A stretch of DNA of 64,000 nt, taken from positions 744,001-808,000 of the forward strand of contig CANNFY010000001.1 in assembly GCA_947504045.1 (NCBI GenBank), written 5' to 3'. The DNA comes from an uncultured Maribacter sp. (GTDB lineage: Bacteria > Bacteroidota > Bacteroidia > Flavobacteriales > Flavobacteriaceae). The position numbers and the translations under genes are program-made. How positions within the stretch are numbered: the first letter of the stretch is position 1; the number at the start of each line of letters is the position of its first letter. This document shows, one piece after another, positions 24,700-33,167 of this stretch. The notes under the pieces are model-generated. The model was not told the origin of the DNA and ran no database searches. It saw only the letters and a list, made by a program, of their open reading frames with translations.

Positions 24700-26190
24700 A
24701 TGAGTAAAAAGAATTTAGACAAACTTTTTCAAGAAAAGTTTAAAGACTTCCATAAGGCTCCAGACCCAAAAGTTTGGCAATCTATTGAAGCGTCTTTAAA
24801 AGAAAAAGAAAAAAACAGACGTATTATTCCAATATGGTGGAAACTTGGTGGTGCTGCAGCAATAATTACTTTAGCACTATTTATAATTAATCCTTTAGGT
24901 AATAAACAAAACATACCATCTACTATAGTTACTGAAACCGAAAAACCAACTAAAGAAGAAAAAACAATTACTAAAGAAAAATCTATACAAATTAAGGAGA
25001 AAATAAACGCATCTGAACAAATAACAGATGTAAATAATGAGAAGATCCTAGAAGAAAAAAACACAACCACCAGACTACCACAAAATATAATTACTACTAA
25101 TAAGAAAAATAATGCGAGTAGTGTAACTAGCAGTTCTAAAGTATCTGGCTCTAGCTACGCAAAAAACACTTCTAAGAACACTGTTATTACTAAAGAAAGT
25201 ACGAATACTAATATATCTTCTACTACAATAGCAAACAATGCTAACAATGTAAAGTTAGAAGAACATTTTTCTGAGAATGCTAAGAATACCATTACTCAAG
25301 CTCAAGAAAAAAATATCCCATCTAAGATTGCTAAAGAAATAGAGGAAGAAGAAATAACCTTGGTTCAGGAGGATGCAAAAAAATCTATTTATGACGAAAT
25401 TAAAGAGCAAGAAGAGGAAAAAGAAGACCTCTTAGCAGAGAAAACCAAAACTAATAAGTGGTCTGCTGGAGCAAATGTAGCTCCCGTATATTTTAATGCT
25501 ATTGGAGATGGTTCTCCTGTAGATGCTATGTTTACTTCTAACTCCAAATCTGGAAACACTAATCTTAGTTATGGCTTATCTATAGCTTATGAAGTAAATA
25601 AAAAGTTAAGTATACGCTCGGGTGTTCATAAAGTAGATTACTCTTATAATACAAATGACATTCTGTTTTCATCAAACTTTAATAGTTCTACAAATAAAAT
25701 TAGTACTATTAATTACAATAATAGTTCCTCTAATTTAGAGGTTATAAGTACAGACACAAATCTTAACGTTAGTAGTAATGCACCTAAACAAGAAACTGCA
25801 TTAGATGCATCTGCAAAAAACCCAGCTAAAGAAGGTGTTATGTCTCAACAATTTGGGTATATAGAGGTTCCTGTAGAACTTAACTATAGTATAATTGATT
25901 CTAAATTTGGTGTAAACTTTATTGGAGGTTTAAGTTCTTTATTTTTAATAGACAACTCTATATTTTTATCTTCTGATGCTATTACTACAGAATTAGGAGA
26001 GGCTAACAATATAAACTCTGTAAACTTTAGTACTAATATAGGTATTGGTTTAAATTATAAATTTACCCCTAAAGTAAAATTAAATGTAGAACCAATGTTT
26101 AAATATCAATTAAATACATTTTCTAATACACAAGGAGATTTTAACCCTTATTCTATTGGAGTATACAGTGGTTTACTATTTAAATTTTAG
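24700..26190 (+). CDS. Anti-sigma-like protein fused to an outer-membrane beta-barrel
   Basis: This 496-residue protein has three parts. Residues 1-45 are a charged cytoplasmic-type segment (LDKLFQEKFKDFHKAPDPKVW) like those of ECF-partner proteins. Residues about 46-65 are a transmembrane helix (WWKLGGAAAIITLALFII). Residues about 70-250 are a low-complexity Lys/Glu/Thr/Asn/Ser linker. Residues about 255-496 are beta-strand-rich, with alternating hydrophobics ending FNPYSIGVYSGLLFKF, typical of a PorT-like barrel with a terminal aromatic. It could link the outer membrane to the sigma factor encoded 40 bases upstream. The regulatory role is inferred. It overlaps the convergent plsC gene by 11 bases. 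Confidence 0.75.
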   Translation: MSKKNLDKLFQEKFKDFHKAPDPKVWQSIEASLKEKEKNRRIIPIWWKLGGAAAIITLALFIINPLGNKQNIPSTIVTETEKPTKEEKTITKEKSIQIKEKINASEQITDVNNEKILEEKNTTTRLPQNIITTNKKNNASSVTSSSKVSGSSYAKNTSKNTVITKESTNTNISSTTIANNANNVKLEEHFSENAKNTITQAQEKNIPSKIAKEIEEEEITLVQEDAKKSIYDEIKEQEEEKEDLLAEKTKTNKWSAGANVAPVYFNAIGDGSPVDAMFTSNSKSGNTNLSYGLSIAYEVNKKLSIRSGVHKVDYSYNTNDILFSSNFNSSTNKISTINYNNSSSNLEVISTDTNLNVSSNAPKQETALDASAKNPAKEGVMSQQFGYIEVPVELNYSIIDSKFGVNFIGGLSSLFLIDNSIFLSSDAITTELGEANNINSVNFSTNIGIGLNYKFTPKVKLNVEPMFKYQLNTFSNTQGDFNPYSIGVYSGLLFKF

Positions 26191-26935
26191 CGCTGAGCTC
26201 ATTATATATAACACTTCTTACTTTTTCTCGTAAAGAAATTTTGTCAACTTCTTGTAGGCTGCTTGTTTCAAAAAAAGTATGAATTTTTGCTCTACAAACA
26301 CCAAAAGACCCACTAAAAAAGGTAAAAGAGAACCTTTTTTTATTATCATAAAATGTCATCGGAACTATAGGAATTTTATGTGCAATTGCCATTTTAAAAG
26401 CTCCATCTTTAAATTTATCTAAAATAATATGTTCCTCTGGCACACCTCCTTCTGGAAAAATACAAATACTTAACCCTTGCTGTAACCTTCTTTGCGCCCT
26501 TCTATATACACCTGTTCTACTTTTGGTACTCTCGCGATCTACTAAAATGCAAACTCGCTTATAAAAAAAACCAAATACCGGAATTTTTACCAATTCTTTT
26601 TTACCTACAAATACAAAGGGATTTTTGCTTAAATAAAGCATTAACATAATATCTAACATACTAGTATGGTTTGCTACTAGCATATAACTCTTTCCTTTTA
26701 TTATTTTTTGTTCTCTTTTTACTCTTGGAAAACACCCCATACCAAATAATATAGGCTTTGCCCATAAATTTCTAGCCAACCAAAAAAACTGAGGGTACCA
26801 TTTTTCTTTAATAGAAAAAAGTACTAAAAAAGGGAAAAATAAAAATATAGGTATAGCTACTAGAATATAAAACCAAATACGATAAAGCAACCAAAATATA
26901 TATTTAAAAACAATCATACAAAACCAAAAATACAT
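26180..26935 (-). CDS. plsC: 1-acyl-sn-glycerol-3-phosphate acyltransferase
   Basis: I take the ATG at 26935 (251 residues) rather than a TTG five codons earlier. Another ATG at 26917 is possible. One or two hydrophobic helices (about 1-45) precede the acyltransferase core, with NHTSMLD (HX4D catalytic motif), the FPEGGVPE glycerophosphate site and VPMTFYDNKK. It acylates lysophosphatidic acid to phosphatidic acid at the inner membrane. It converges with the beta-barrel gene and diverges from trpS. Confidence 0.9.
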   Translation of the reverse strand: MYFWFCMIVFKYIFWLLYRIWFYILVAIPIFLFFPFLVLFSIKEKWYPQFFWLARNLWAKPILFGMGCFPRVKREQKIIKGKSYMLVANHTSMLDIMLMLYLSKNPFVFVGKKELVKIPVFGFFYKRVCILVDRESTKSRTGVYRRAQRRLQQGLSICIFPEGGVPEEHIILDKFKDGAFKMAIAHKIPIVPMTFYDNKKRFSFTFFSGSFGVCRAKIHTFFETSSLQEVDKISLREKVRSVIYNELSAKI

Positions 26936-26965
26936 AATTGTAATGAGCAATTCTATTAAAAAAAT

Positions 26966-26973
26966 TACCTTTG
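26966..26973 (+). promoter_or_regulatory. -7 element of trpS
   Basis: TACCTTTG matches TAnnTTTG fully. The predicted start is about 26980, some 43 bases before the trpS ATG. This supports starting trpS at 27023 and not at the TTG at 26978. Confidence 0.55.
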
Positions 26974-27022
26974 CCCTTTGTTTAACTTATTAATAATATA
27001 CCCTGCTTTTGCAGACGATACT

Positions 27023-27991
27023 ATGTCTAGAATTTTAACAGGAATACAGAGTACAGGAACACCACATTTAGGAAACATTTTAGGCGCAATTATGCCCGCA
27101 ATTAAAATGGCAAACGATTCTAAAAACGAATCTTTTCTTTTTATTGCAGATATGCATTCGCTTACACAAATAAAAAATGGTGAAGAGTTACGTAACAACA
27201 CTTATGCTGTTGCGGCAACTTGGCTTGCTTTTGGTTTAGACATTAATAATACTGTTTTTTATAGACAAAGTGATGTGCCACAAACTACAGAGCTTTCTTG
27301 GTACTTAAGCTGTTTTTTTCCGTATCAAAGATTAACCCTTGCGCATTCTTTTAAAGATAAAGCAGACCGTTTAGATGATGTTAATGCTGGTTTATTTACG
27401 TACCCTATGCTAATGGCTGCAGATATTTTATTATATGATGCAGAGATTGTACCTGTTGGTAAAGACCAATTACAGCATATTGAAATGACACGTGATGTTG
27501 CTTCTCGTTTTCATGCAAAATTAGGAGAAACCTTTGTATTGCCAAATGCCAAAATACAAGAAGAAACCATGTACATTCCTGGAACTGATGGTGCAAAAAT
27601 GAGTAAAAGTAAAGGCAACTTAATCAACTTGTTTCAAACAGATAAAAAGTTACGAAAACAAATTATGGGTATCCAAACAGACAGCACGCCAATGGAAGAC
27701 CCAAAAGATCCAGATACAGATAATGTTTTTGCGCTTTATAAAATATTGGCAAATGACGAACAAATTGCGGAAATGCGCTCTAACTACTTAAATGGTAATT
27801 ATGGTTACGGACATGCAAAACAAGCCTTGTATGAAGTTATTGTAGATACATTTGGTGAAGCTAGAGAAAAGTTCGAATACTACATGAATAACCTTAACGA
27901 AATAGATGATGCACTTGCAATTGGCGCAAAAAAAGCTGGTGCGGTTGCAGATGGTGTATTAGCAAGAGTAAGAACAAAACTAGGCTACTAG
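27023..27991 (+). CDS. trpS: Tryptophanyl-tRNA synthetase
   Basis: From the ATG at 27023 the protein has 322 residues and starts MSRILTGIQSTGTPHLGN, with the class I HIGH-like motif PHLGN at about residues 14-18. The frame open from 26978 adds 15 residues with no counterpart in the family. AKMSKSKGN is the KMSKS loop. Other typical segments are FIADMHSLTQ, GKDQLQHIEMTRD and GIQTDSTPMEDPKDPDTDNVF. It charges tRNA-Trp. It stands alone, convergent with the FKBP gene. Confidence 0.96.
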   Translation: MSRILTGIQSTGTPHLGNILGAIMPAIKMANDSKNESFLFIADMHSLTQIKNGEELRNNTYAVAATWLAFGLDINNTVFYRQSDVPQTTELSWYLSCFFPYQRLTLAHSFKDKADRLDDVNAGLFTYPMLMAADILLYDAEIVPVGKDQLQHIEMTRDVASRFHAKLGETFVLPNAKIQEETMYIPGTDGAKMSKSKGNLINLFQTDKKLRKQIMGIQTDSTPMEDPKDPDTDNVFALYKILANDEQIAEMRSNYLNGNYGYGHAKQALYEVIVDTFGEAREKFEYYMNNLNEIDDALAIGAKKAGAVADGVLARVRTKLGY

Positions 27992-28015
27992 TTTTGTTCT
28001 TACTCTTATTAATTT

Positions 28016-28771
28016 TTACTTTTCAATAGAAATTAATTCTATATCAAAAATTAATGCAGAATATGGTGGAATAGATCCCCCTGCTCCTCTTTGCCCATAG
28101 GCAATATCTTGTGGTATAAAAACTTTCCATTTAGAACCAACTGGCATTAATTGTAAAGCTTCTGTCCAACCAGATATAACTTGTGATACTCCAAAAGTAA
28201 CAGGTTCTCCTCTTGCTATAGAACTATCAAAAACAGCACCGTCTATTAGTTTTCCTTCGTAATGTACCTTAACCTTGTCTGTAGCTAGTGGTTTTTCGCC
28301 ATTACCTTGACTAATTATTTCGTATTGCAAACCACTTTCTGTAGTTATAACACCTGGTCTTTTACCATTTTTAGCTAAAAAAAGTTCTCCAGCTTCACTC
28401 AACTCTTTCGCTTTCTTTTCTTGAATATCTTGAATATATTTTTGCACTTCAGAACGAGCATCACTCGAGGGTATTTTTTCGTTTCCAGTTATAGCATCTT
28501 CTAGAGCAACCGCAAAAATATTATAAGCTAAAGTATCTACACCTAGCGCCTTTAAATTGGTGCCTATTTCTACACCAAAAGCATAACTAAATTTATGTAA
28601 GCTATCTTCTAAGTTTAGTGTTTTAGACGCTTTAATTTGATGCAATTGCGCTTTTAAATCACTAGCTTCCGTTTTTAACTTTGCAACTTCGGCTATTAAT
28701 TCTTTCTTTTTTTGAGAAAAACTACTGCTTCCAACAAAAAGCAATACAACAACAAGGATAAAATTCTTCAT
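28016..28771 (-). CDS. FKBP-type peptidyl-prolyl cis-trans isomerase, secreted
   Basis: This 251-residue protein starts with a signal peptide (MKNFILVVVLLFVGSSSFSQ). A coiled-coil and helical dimerisation region follows (about 22-130, including KFSYAFGVEIGTNLK, as in the FkpA/MIP family). The C-terminal FKBP domain (about 140-251) contains VKVHYEGKLIDGAVFDSS, GVSQVISGWTEALQLMPVGSKWKVFIP and IPPYSALIFDIEL. It probably assists folding of proteins in the periplasm. A TAATTTTG -7 element lies about 20 bases upstream. Confidence 0.92.
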   Translation of the reverse strand: MKNFILVVVLLFVGSSSFSQKKKELIAEVAKLKTEASDLKAQLHQIKASKTLNLEDSLHKFSYAFGVEIGTNLKALGVDTLAYNIFAVALEDAITGNEKIPSSDARSEVQKYIQDIQEKKAKELSEAGELFLAKNGKRPGVITTESGLQYEIISQGNGEKPLATDKVKVHYEGKLIDGAVFDSSIARGEPVTFGVSQVISGWTEALQLMPVGSKWKVFIPQDIAYGQRGAGGSIPPYSALIFDIELISIEK

Positions 28772-28791
28772 TATAAGGTTTTATTTTAATG

Positions 28792-28799
28792 CAAAATTA
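28792..28799 (-). promoter_or_regulatory. -7 element of the FKBP isomerase gene
   Basis: The minus strand reads TAATTTTG, a full match to TAnnTTTG, 21 bases ahead of the ATG at 28771. A -33 TTG is not evident. Confidence 0.5.
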
Positions 28800-28853
28800 A
28801 TCAAAATTAAAAGGCTTAAAATATCTAAACTAAAAATTTGATAAAACAAGAAA

Positions 28854-28871
28854 ACAAACTATGTAGTTTGT
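28854..28871 (-). terminator. Palindromic hairpin downstream of dprA (distal copy)
   Basis: An 8-bp perfect stem with a TG centre is followed by T-rich sequence on the minus strand. The core is the same as at 4772-4795 and 52801-52832. The related palindrome at 28984-28993 is nearer to dprA. Confidence 0.5.
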
Positions 28872-28983
28872 AACCTATTCTGTTTACAATTACATTTTTA
28901 CCTTATTTGTAGATAGCTTGTTATTTATCCTCTACAAACGGTATATTTCTATAGTAATATCGTAAATATAAGCATCTAAAAAG

Positions 28984-28993
28984 ACTACGTAGT
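28984..28993 (-). terminator. Short palindrome just after dprA
   Basis: ACTACGTAGT is fully self-complementary and is followed on the minus strand by CTTTTTAG, 12 bases past the dprA stop. It is a weak terminator on its own. Between the two palindromes (28872-28983) there is only a loose inverted repeat, TTTGTAGA/TCTACAAA, at 28906-28938. Confidence 0.4.
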
Positions 28994-29004
28994 TTGTAAA
29001 AAAG

Positions 29005-30108
29005 TTAAATAGCTTCAAATAATTTTCCAGGTAGTGGTCTAATAACCCCTTTCATTTCCATATTTAATAATGTAGAGGATACTCTATACACAGGAATATT
29101 ACATTGTAGTGCTATGGTATCTAAAAGCTGCTTTCCTTCTTTCTGCAAATAGTTATAAATTACTTGTTCTTTATCTTCTAATTCTACAAAAAGTTGTTTT
29201 TGAACTATTGGTGTTTCGGTCTTTTCTACTTCCCAATTTAATAGATAAATTAAATCTTCTGCAGAAGTAAGCATATGAGCTTTTTGTTGTTTTATAAGAT
29301 TATTACATCCAAGGCTATATTTATCTTTGGCTCTACCTGGAACTGCAAAAACATCTCTATTATAACTATTTGCAATATCTGCTGTTACTAAGCTTCCGCC
29401 CTTTTCTGCAGATTCTATTACTACTGTTGCCTCTGCCATTCCTGCAATTATTCTATTTCTTTTCAGGAAATTTTCTCGTTCAGGATTGCTATTACTCCAA
29501 AACTCCGTAAAAAAGCCTCCATTTTTTTCTACTTCAGGAACAAAACTTACATGTTTTTTTGGATAAATTTGATTTAATCCATGCGCTAAACAACCTATAG
29601 TTTGCAGTCCGTGTTTTACCGCTGCTCTTTGCACACATATATCTACCCCATATGCAAAACCACTTACTATAATTGGGTTTAGGGGTGCTATTTTTTCTAT
29701 AAATTCCTCGCAAAAAGCTGTGCCATAGCTAGTAATGTTTCTTGTTCCAACAACACTAATTATTTTTCTATTATCAAGGTTTATTTTACCTCTTTTAAAA
29801 AGTAAAATTGGGCTATCTATACAATGTTTTAAATAGGCCGGATAATCCGAATTCATAAAATAACTGTATTCTAGATTATTACGGGTTATATAGGCCATTT
29901 CATCTTCAGCTGCCTCTAAATGCTCCGTATCAAAAATACCCTTTAAAGTATGGGTGCCAACACCATCTATTTTTAATAAGTTTTGCAACTTTTCATTAAA
30001 AATAGCCTCTGGACTTTCACAATGTGCAATTAATTTTTTGGCGGTTATATCTCCAATATTAGGTACTTTTTGCAATCTTAAAATCGCAATTATTTCAGTA
30101 GTAGTCAT
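29005..30108 (-). CDS. dprA: DNA-processing protein DprA
   Basis: This 367-residue protein has an N-terminal SAM/helix-hairpin-helix-like region (LQKVPNIGDITAKKLIAH, KIDGVGTHTLKGI). The Rossmann-like DprA core has ISVVGTRNITSYGTAFCEEF, SGFAYGVDICVQRAAVKHG, FLKRNRIIAGMAEATVVIESAEKGGSLVTADIA and VFAVPGR. The C-terminal winged helix reads QVIYNYLQKEGKQLLDTIALQCNIPVYRVSSTLLNMEMKGVI. It loads RecA onto incoming single-stranded DNA during natural transformation. It is monocistronic here. Confidence 0.95.
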   Translation of the reverse strand: MTTTEIIAILRLQKVPNIGDITAKKLIAHCESPEAIFNEKLQNLLKIDGVGTHTLKGIFDTEHLEAAEDEMAYITRNNLEYSYFMNSDYPAYLKHCIDSPILLFKRGKINLDNRKIISVVGTRNITSYGTAFCEEFIEKIAPLNPIIVSGFAYGVDICVQRAAVKHGLQTIGCLAHGLNQIYPKKHVSFVPEVEKNGGFFTEFWSNSNPERENFLKRNRIIAGMAEATVVIESAEKGGSLVTADIANSYNRDVFAVPGRAKDKYSLGCNNLIKQQKAHMLTSAEDLIYLLNWEVEKTETPIVQKQLFVELEDKEQVIYNYLQKEGKQLLDTIALQCNIPVYRVSSTLLNMEMKGVIRPLPGKLFEAI

Positions 30109-30212
30109 TTATAATTAATGCTTAGTTATTCACAAAATACTAAAAATATAATGTTAATAAAAAGTTATGAGAAGAGTTTCCAAGGTTCTATTTTTTTACA
30201 ATCTTTGTAAAG

Positions 30213-31193
30213 ATGGTATTAGAACACTACATAAGCGATTTACTATACAGATATAACTGTGTAGCAGTTCCAAATTTTGGAGCTTTTTTAACTCAAAAGA
30301 GAAATGCTAAACTGGTAGAGGAAAATAATAGTTTTTATCCGCCAACAAAAGAAATTTCTTTTAATAGACAGTTAATTACAAACGATGGTTTGTTAGTATC
30401 CTACATTGCAGAGGTAGAAAAATCTACTTATGAAGAAATACTATCTAAAATTGAAGTTGCAGTAGCACAATGGACAGAGGAGCTTAATAGTAAAAGAGTT
30501 CTTTTTTTAGAAAACATTGGTGAGTTAAACTTAAATTCTGAAGATAAAATACTATTTAAGCCTTTAGAAAAAATAAACTACTTAACCAGTTCTTTTGGTC
30601 TTAGCTCTATTAATTCTTCTACTATTACCCGAGAAGTTTTAAAAGAAGAAGTACAAGAGTTAGAAGAAACTATTCCTTTTATAATTACACCAGAAAAAAG
30701 AGAAACAACTTCTTTTAGACCGTATGTTAAATACGCTGCTATATTTTTACTTGCTTTATCTACAGGTTTAACCGCTTATAGAGGGTACAAAAATTCTGTT
30801 TCTACAGATCAGTTAGTAAAACAAGAAGCGCAACAACGCGTATCTAAACATATACAAGAAGCTACTTTTTTTGACGCTAGTCCGCTAGAACTGCCTACTA
30901 TAACTTTAGATGCAACTACTGCTATAAAAAACGTATTACATTCAGATACCAAAAACAAAAACCAAACGGTACATTATGTTGTAGCTGGTGCATTTAGACA
31001 CAAAACAAACGCAGACAAAAAAATTAAACAACTAAAAAGGCGAGGTTATAATGCTTCTTATTTTGGAACAAATGCACATGGTTTGCACATGGTTTCTTAT
31101 GATAGCTTTTTAGATGCTGAAAACGCTTTAGAAGCTTTACGAAAAATTAAGCACTCCCATTCTAAAGATGCTTGGTTATTTTCTAAGAAATAA
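30213..31193 (+). CDS. HU-like (CCDC81-type) and SPOR-domain membrane protein
   Basis: This 326-residue protein starts with two HU/CCDC81-like modules (about 1-120: ISDLLYRYNCVAVPNFGAFL, then SKRVLFLENIGELNL). A transmembrane helix lies at about 174-190 (YAAIFLLALSTGLTAYRG). The C-terminal SPOR domain (about 249-326) reads VHYVVAGAFRHKTNADKKIKQLKRRGYNASYFG. SPOR domains bind denuded peptidoglycan at division sites, and the HU-like half could touch the chromosome or another protein from the cytoplasm. This architecture is common in Bacteroidota, but its function is not settled. It diverges from dprA. Confidence 0.85.
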   Translation: MVLEHYISDLLYRYNCVAVPNFGAFLTQKRNAKLVEENNSFYPPTKEISFNRQLITNDGLLVSYIAEVEKSTYEEILSKIEVAVAQWTEELNSKRVLFLENIGELNLNSEDKILFKPLEKINYLTSSFGLSSINSSTITREVLKEEVQELEETIPFIITPEKRETTSFRPYVKYAAIFLLALSTGLTAYRGYKNSVSTDQLVKQEAQQRVSKHIQEATFFDASPLELPTITLDATTAIKNVLHSDTKNKNQTVHYVVAGAFRHKTNADKKIKQLKRRGYNASYFGTNAHGLHMVSYDSFLDAENALEALRKIKHSHSKDAWLFSKK

Positions 31194-31223
31194 GAAAACA
31201 CCTCTCATATCATTTTAAGGGCT

Positions 31224-31231
31224 TATCTTTG
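31224..31231 (+). promoter_or_regulatory. -7 element of the thioesterase gene
   Basis: TATCTTTG matches TAnnTTTG and lies 15 bases before the ATG at 31247, predicting a very short leader. Confidence 0.5.
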
Positions 31232-31246
31232 TAAAAAAGAAATTTG

Positions 31247-31762
31247 ATGCAACCAAAAAAGCCAAGTGAATCTATAACTTATAACACAGATATGGTTCTC
31301 CCTAGTGAGACTAATGCCCTAAATAATTTATTTGGTGGCGAACTACTTGCTCGTATGGATAGAGCAGGAAGTATTGCTGCAGGGCGCCATAGCGGAAATG
31401 TTACCGTAACAGCATCAGTAAATCATGTAGCATTTAAAAAAGCAATTCCAATTGGTAGTGTTGTAGATATAGAAGCCAAAGTTTCTAGAGCTTTTACAAC
31501 ATCAATGGAAGTTTATATAGATGTTTGGTTGCAAGACCGTGCACATGGTACACGTACAAGAGCCAATCATGCTATTTATACTTTTGTTGCAGTTGATGAA
31601 ACAGGAAGGCCAACAAAAGTACCAGAGCTTATTCCAGAAACAGACCTTGAAAAAGAGCGTTTTGCGGGTGCTTTACGCAGAAAACAACTAAGTCTTGTAC
31701 TAGCAGGAAAAATGAAAGCTAAAGACGCTACAGAGCTTCGTGCATTGTTTATGGGGGAATAA
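31247..31762 (+). CDS. Acyl-CoA thioesterase (hotdog fold)
   Basis: Taking the ATG at 31247 (a TTG precedes it directly), the protein has 171 residues. It shows the YciA/ACOT-type hotdog pattern: MVLPSETNALNNLFGGELLARMDRAGSIAAGRH, with the active-site N and D, and then VTASVNHVAFKKAIPIGSVVDIEAKVSR. The C-terminal 35 residues are basic and helical. It should hydrolyse acyl-CoA esters in the cytoplasm, with unknown chain-length preference. It is separated by 53 bases from the SPOR gene. Confidence 0.92.
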   Translation: MQPKKPSESITYNTDMVLPSETNALNNLFGGELLARMDRAGSIAAGRHSGNVTVTASVNHVAFKKAIPIGSVVDIEAKVSRAFTTSMEVYIDVWLQDRAHGTRTRANHAIYTFVAVDETGRPTKVPELIPETDLEKERFAGALRRKQLSLVLAGKMKAKDATELRALFMGE

Positions 31763-31785
31763 AACCTTAACTACTTCTTTTAAAG

Positions 31786-33003
31786 CTAAAAAATTGTAGT
31801 ATTAATAATAACCTTGCTTTGTAATGTTTTATGTACAGGGCATTTAGCTGCTATTTCTTTTAATTTAAGAATTTGAGTGCCATCTAAATTACCAACAAAT
31901 TTTAATTTCTTTTCAAAGTAATCAAATCGGGTAGGCTTTTCTACCTCCATTTGTAAATCATCACTATTTCTTTTAGAGTAAGTAATATAAACAAACACCT
32001 CTTCTAATGGCCATTTTTTACGTTCTGCATACATTTTTAAGGTCATTACAGTACATGCTGCTAAGCTAGCGCTTAAAAAATCGTACGGCGATGGACCAAA
32101 ATCATTACCTCCAACATGCTCTGGTTCATCAGCAATAAAAGAATGTTTCTTGGTTTGTATTGATGTTGTAAAATTATCTTCTAATAAATTTAAATGCCCC
32201 ACAAGCTGTTCGCCATCTGGGGAAATCATTTTATTTTCTTCTTGCGGAAAATAACGCTGCACCCAAGAACCTATTATACTACCAACATACAAACTATCCT
32301 TAGAATTAGTTAATAAATGATCAGCGCCATCTAAACTAATAAAACTCTTTGGGTGGTGAGCATTATGATAAATTTGTTGTGCATTATCAATACCAACTAT
32401 AGTATCTGTAGGAGAATGCATAACTAAAATAGGCTTGCGCAATTTATTAGTAATTTCTGGTAAATCTGTTTTCTTAAAATTATCTACAAATTCTTGATTA
32501 ATTACAAAAGGCCTACCCCCTATCTGCACTTTAACTTCTCCTTTTTCTTTAATTTCTTTTGGGTCATGAGAAAATAAATGAGTTACATGATCAACCGTTG
32601 CTGGTGCTCCTACTGTTGCAACCGCCTTAATATTTTCAAGTTTATTTGCAGCAACAATAGCAGCTGCTCCACCCAAAGAATGCCCCACTAATAAACTAGG
32701 AGCTTTATAGTGTTTTTCTATAAATGTATTTACAGCTAATAAATCTTCTACATTTCCTGAAAAATGACTGTCTGCAAATTCGCCTTCACTTCTACCTAAT
32801 CCAGTAAAATCAAAACGAACAACACCAAAACCATAGTTAGTTAGTGCTCTACTTATATTTTTAACAGCACTTAATGTGCTACTACAAGAAAAACAATGTG
32901 CAAATATGGCATAGTTATTGGGCTGTTGGTTTGCAGGAAGCTCTAAATGTGCTTGTAATTTTAAACCCTTTTTATTTACTATATTTAGTTTTACGCTTTT
33001 CAT
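31786..33003 (-). CDS. Alpha/beta hydrolase fused to an OsmC-like peroxiredoxin
   Basis: This 405-residue protein joins two enzymes. Residues 1 to about 255 form an alpha/beta hydrolase with the nucleophile elbow LLVGHSLGGAAA, an acid in MHSPTDTIVG and a histidine in GADHLL. Residues about 265-405 form an OsmC/Ohr-like domain with the two redox cysteines in ASLAACTVMTLKMYAERK and AAKCPVHKTL. The fusion is known in several phyla and is thought to detoxify hydroperoxides or related esters. It converges with the thioesterase gene (23 bases). Confidence 0.93.
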   Translation of the reverse strand: MKSVKLNIVNKKGLKLQAHLELPANQQPNNYAIFAHCFSCSSTLSAVKNISRALTNYGFGVVRFDFTGLGRSEGEFADSHFSGNVEDLLAVNTFIEKHYKAPSLLVGHSLGGAAAIVAANKLENIKAVATVGAPATVDHVTHLFSHDPKEIKEKGEVKVQIGGRPFVINQEFVDNFKKTDLPEITNKLRKPILVMHSPTDTIVGIDNAQQIYHNAHHPKSFISLDGADHLLTNSKDSLYVGSIIGSWVQRYFPQEENKMISPDGEQLVGHLNLLEDNFTTSIQTKKHSFIADEPEHVGGNDFGPSPYDFLSASLAACTVMTLKMYAERKKWPLEEVFVYITYSKRNSDDLQMEVEKPTRFDYFEKKLKFVGNLDGTQILKLKEIAAKCPVHKTLQSKVIINTTIF

Positions 33004-33167
33004 AACCTATAATTACTTATCGTATTACTAGTCGTAAATAATTAACTAATATTACTTAATTAACCTAAAAATGCATCAAACTTATTTAAAAACAATTTTA
33101 TCTAAAATTGTAAGTTATTAACCTTAGATCGACTAAAAAAAGTACACATAACTTAAACAATCAACTC

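Noticed and set aside
26978-27022. A TTG start 15 codons upstream of trpS
   Set aside because: The added residues are not part of the synthetase family, and the mapped-type promoter element at 26966-26973 would leave almost no leader.
28906-28938. Inverted repeat TTTGTAGA/TCTACAAA between the two palindromes after dprA
   Set aside because: It is only 8 bp with a 17-base loop in AT-rich DNA, within chance expectation.
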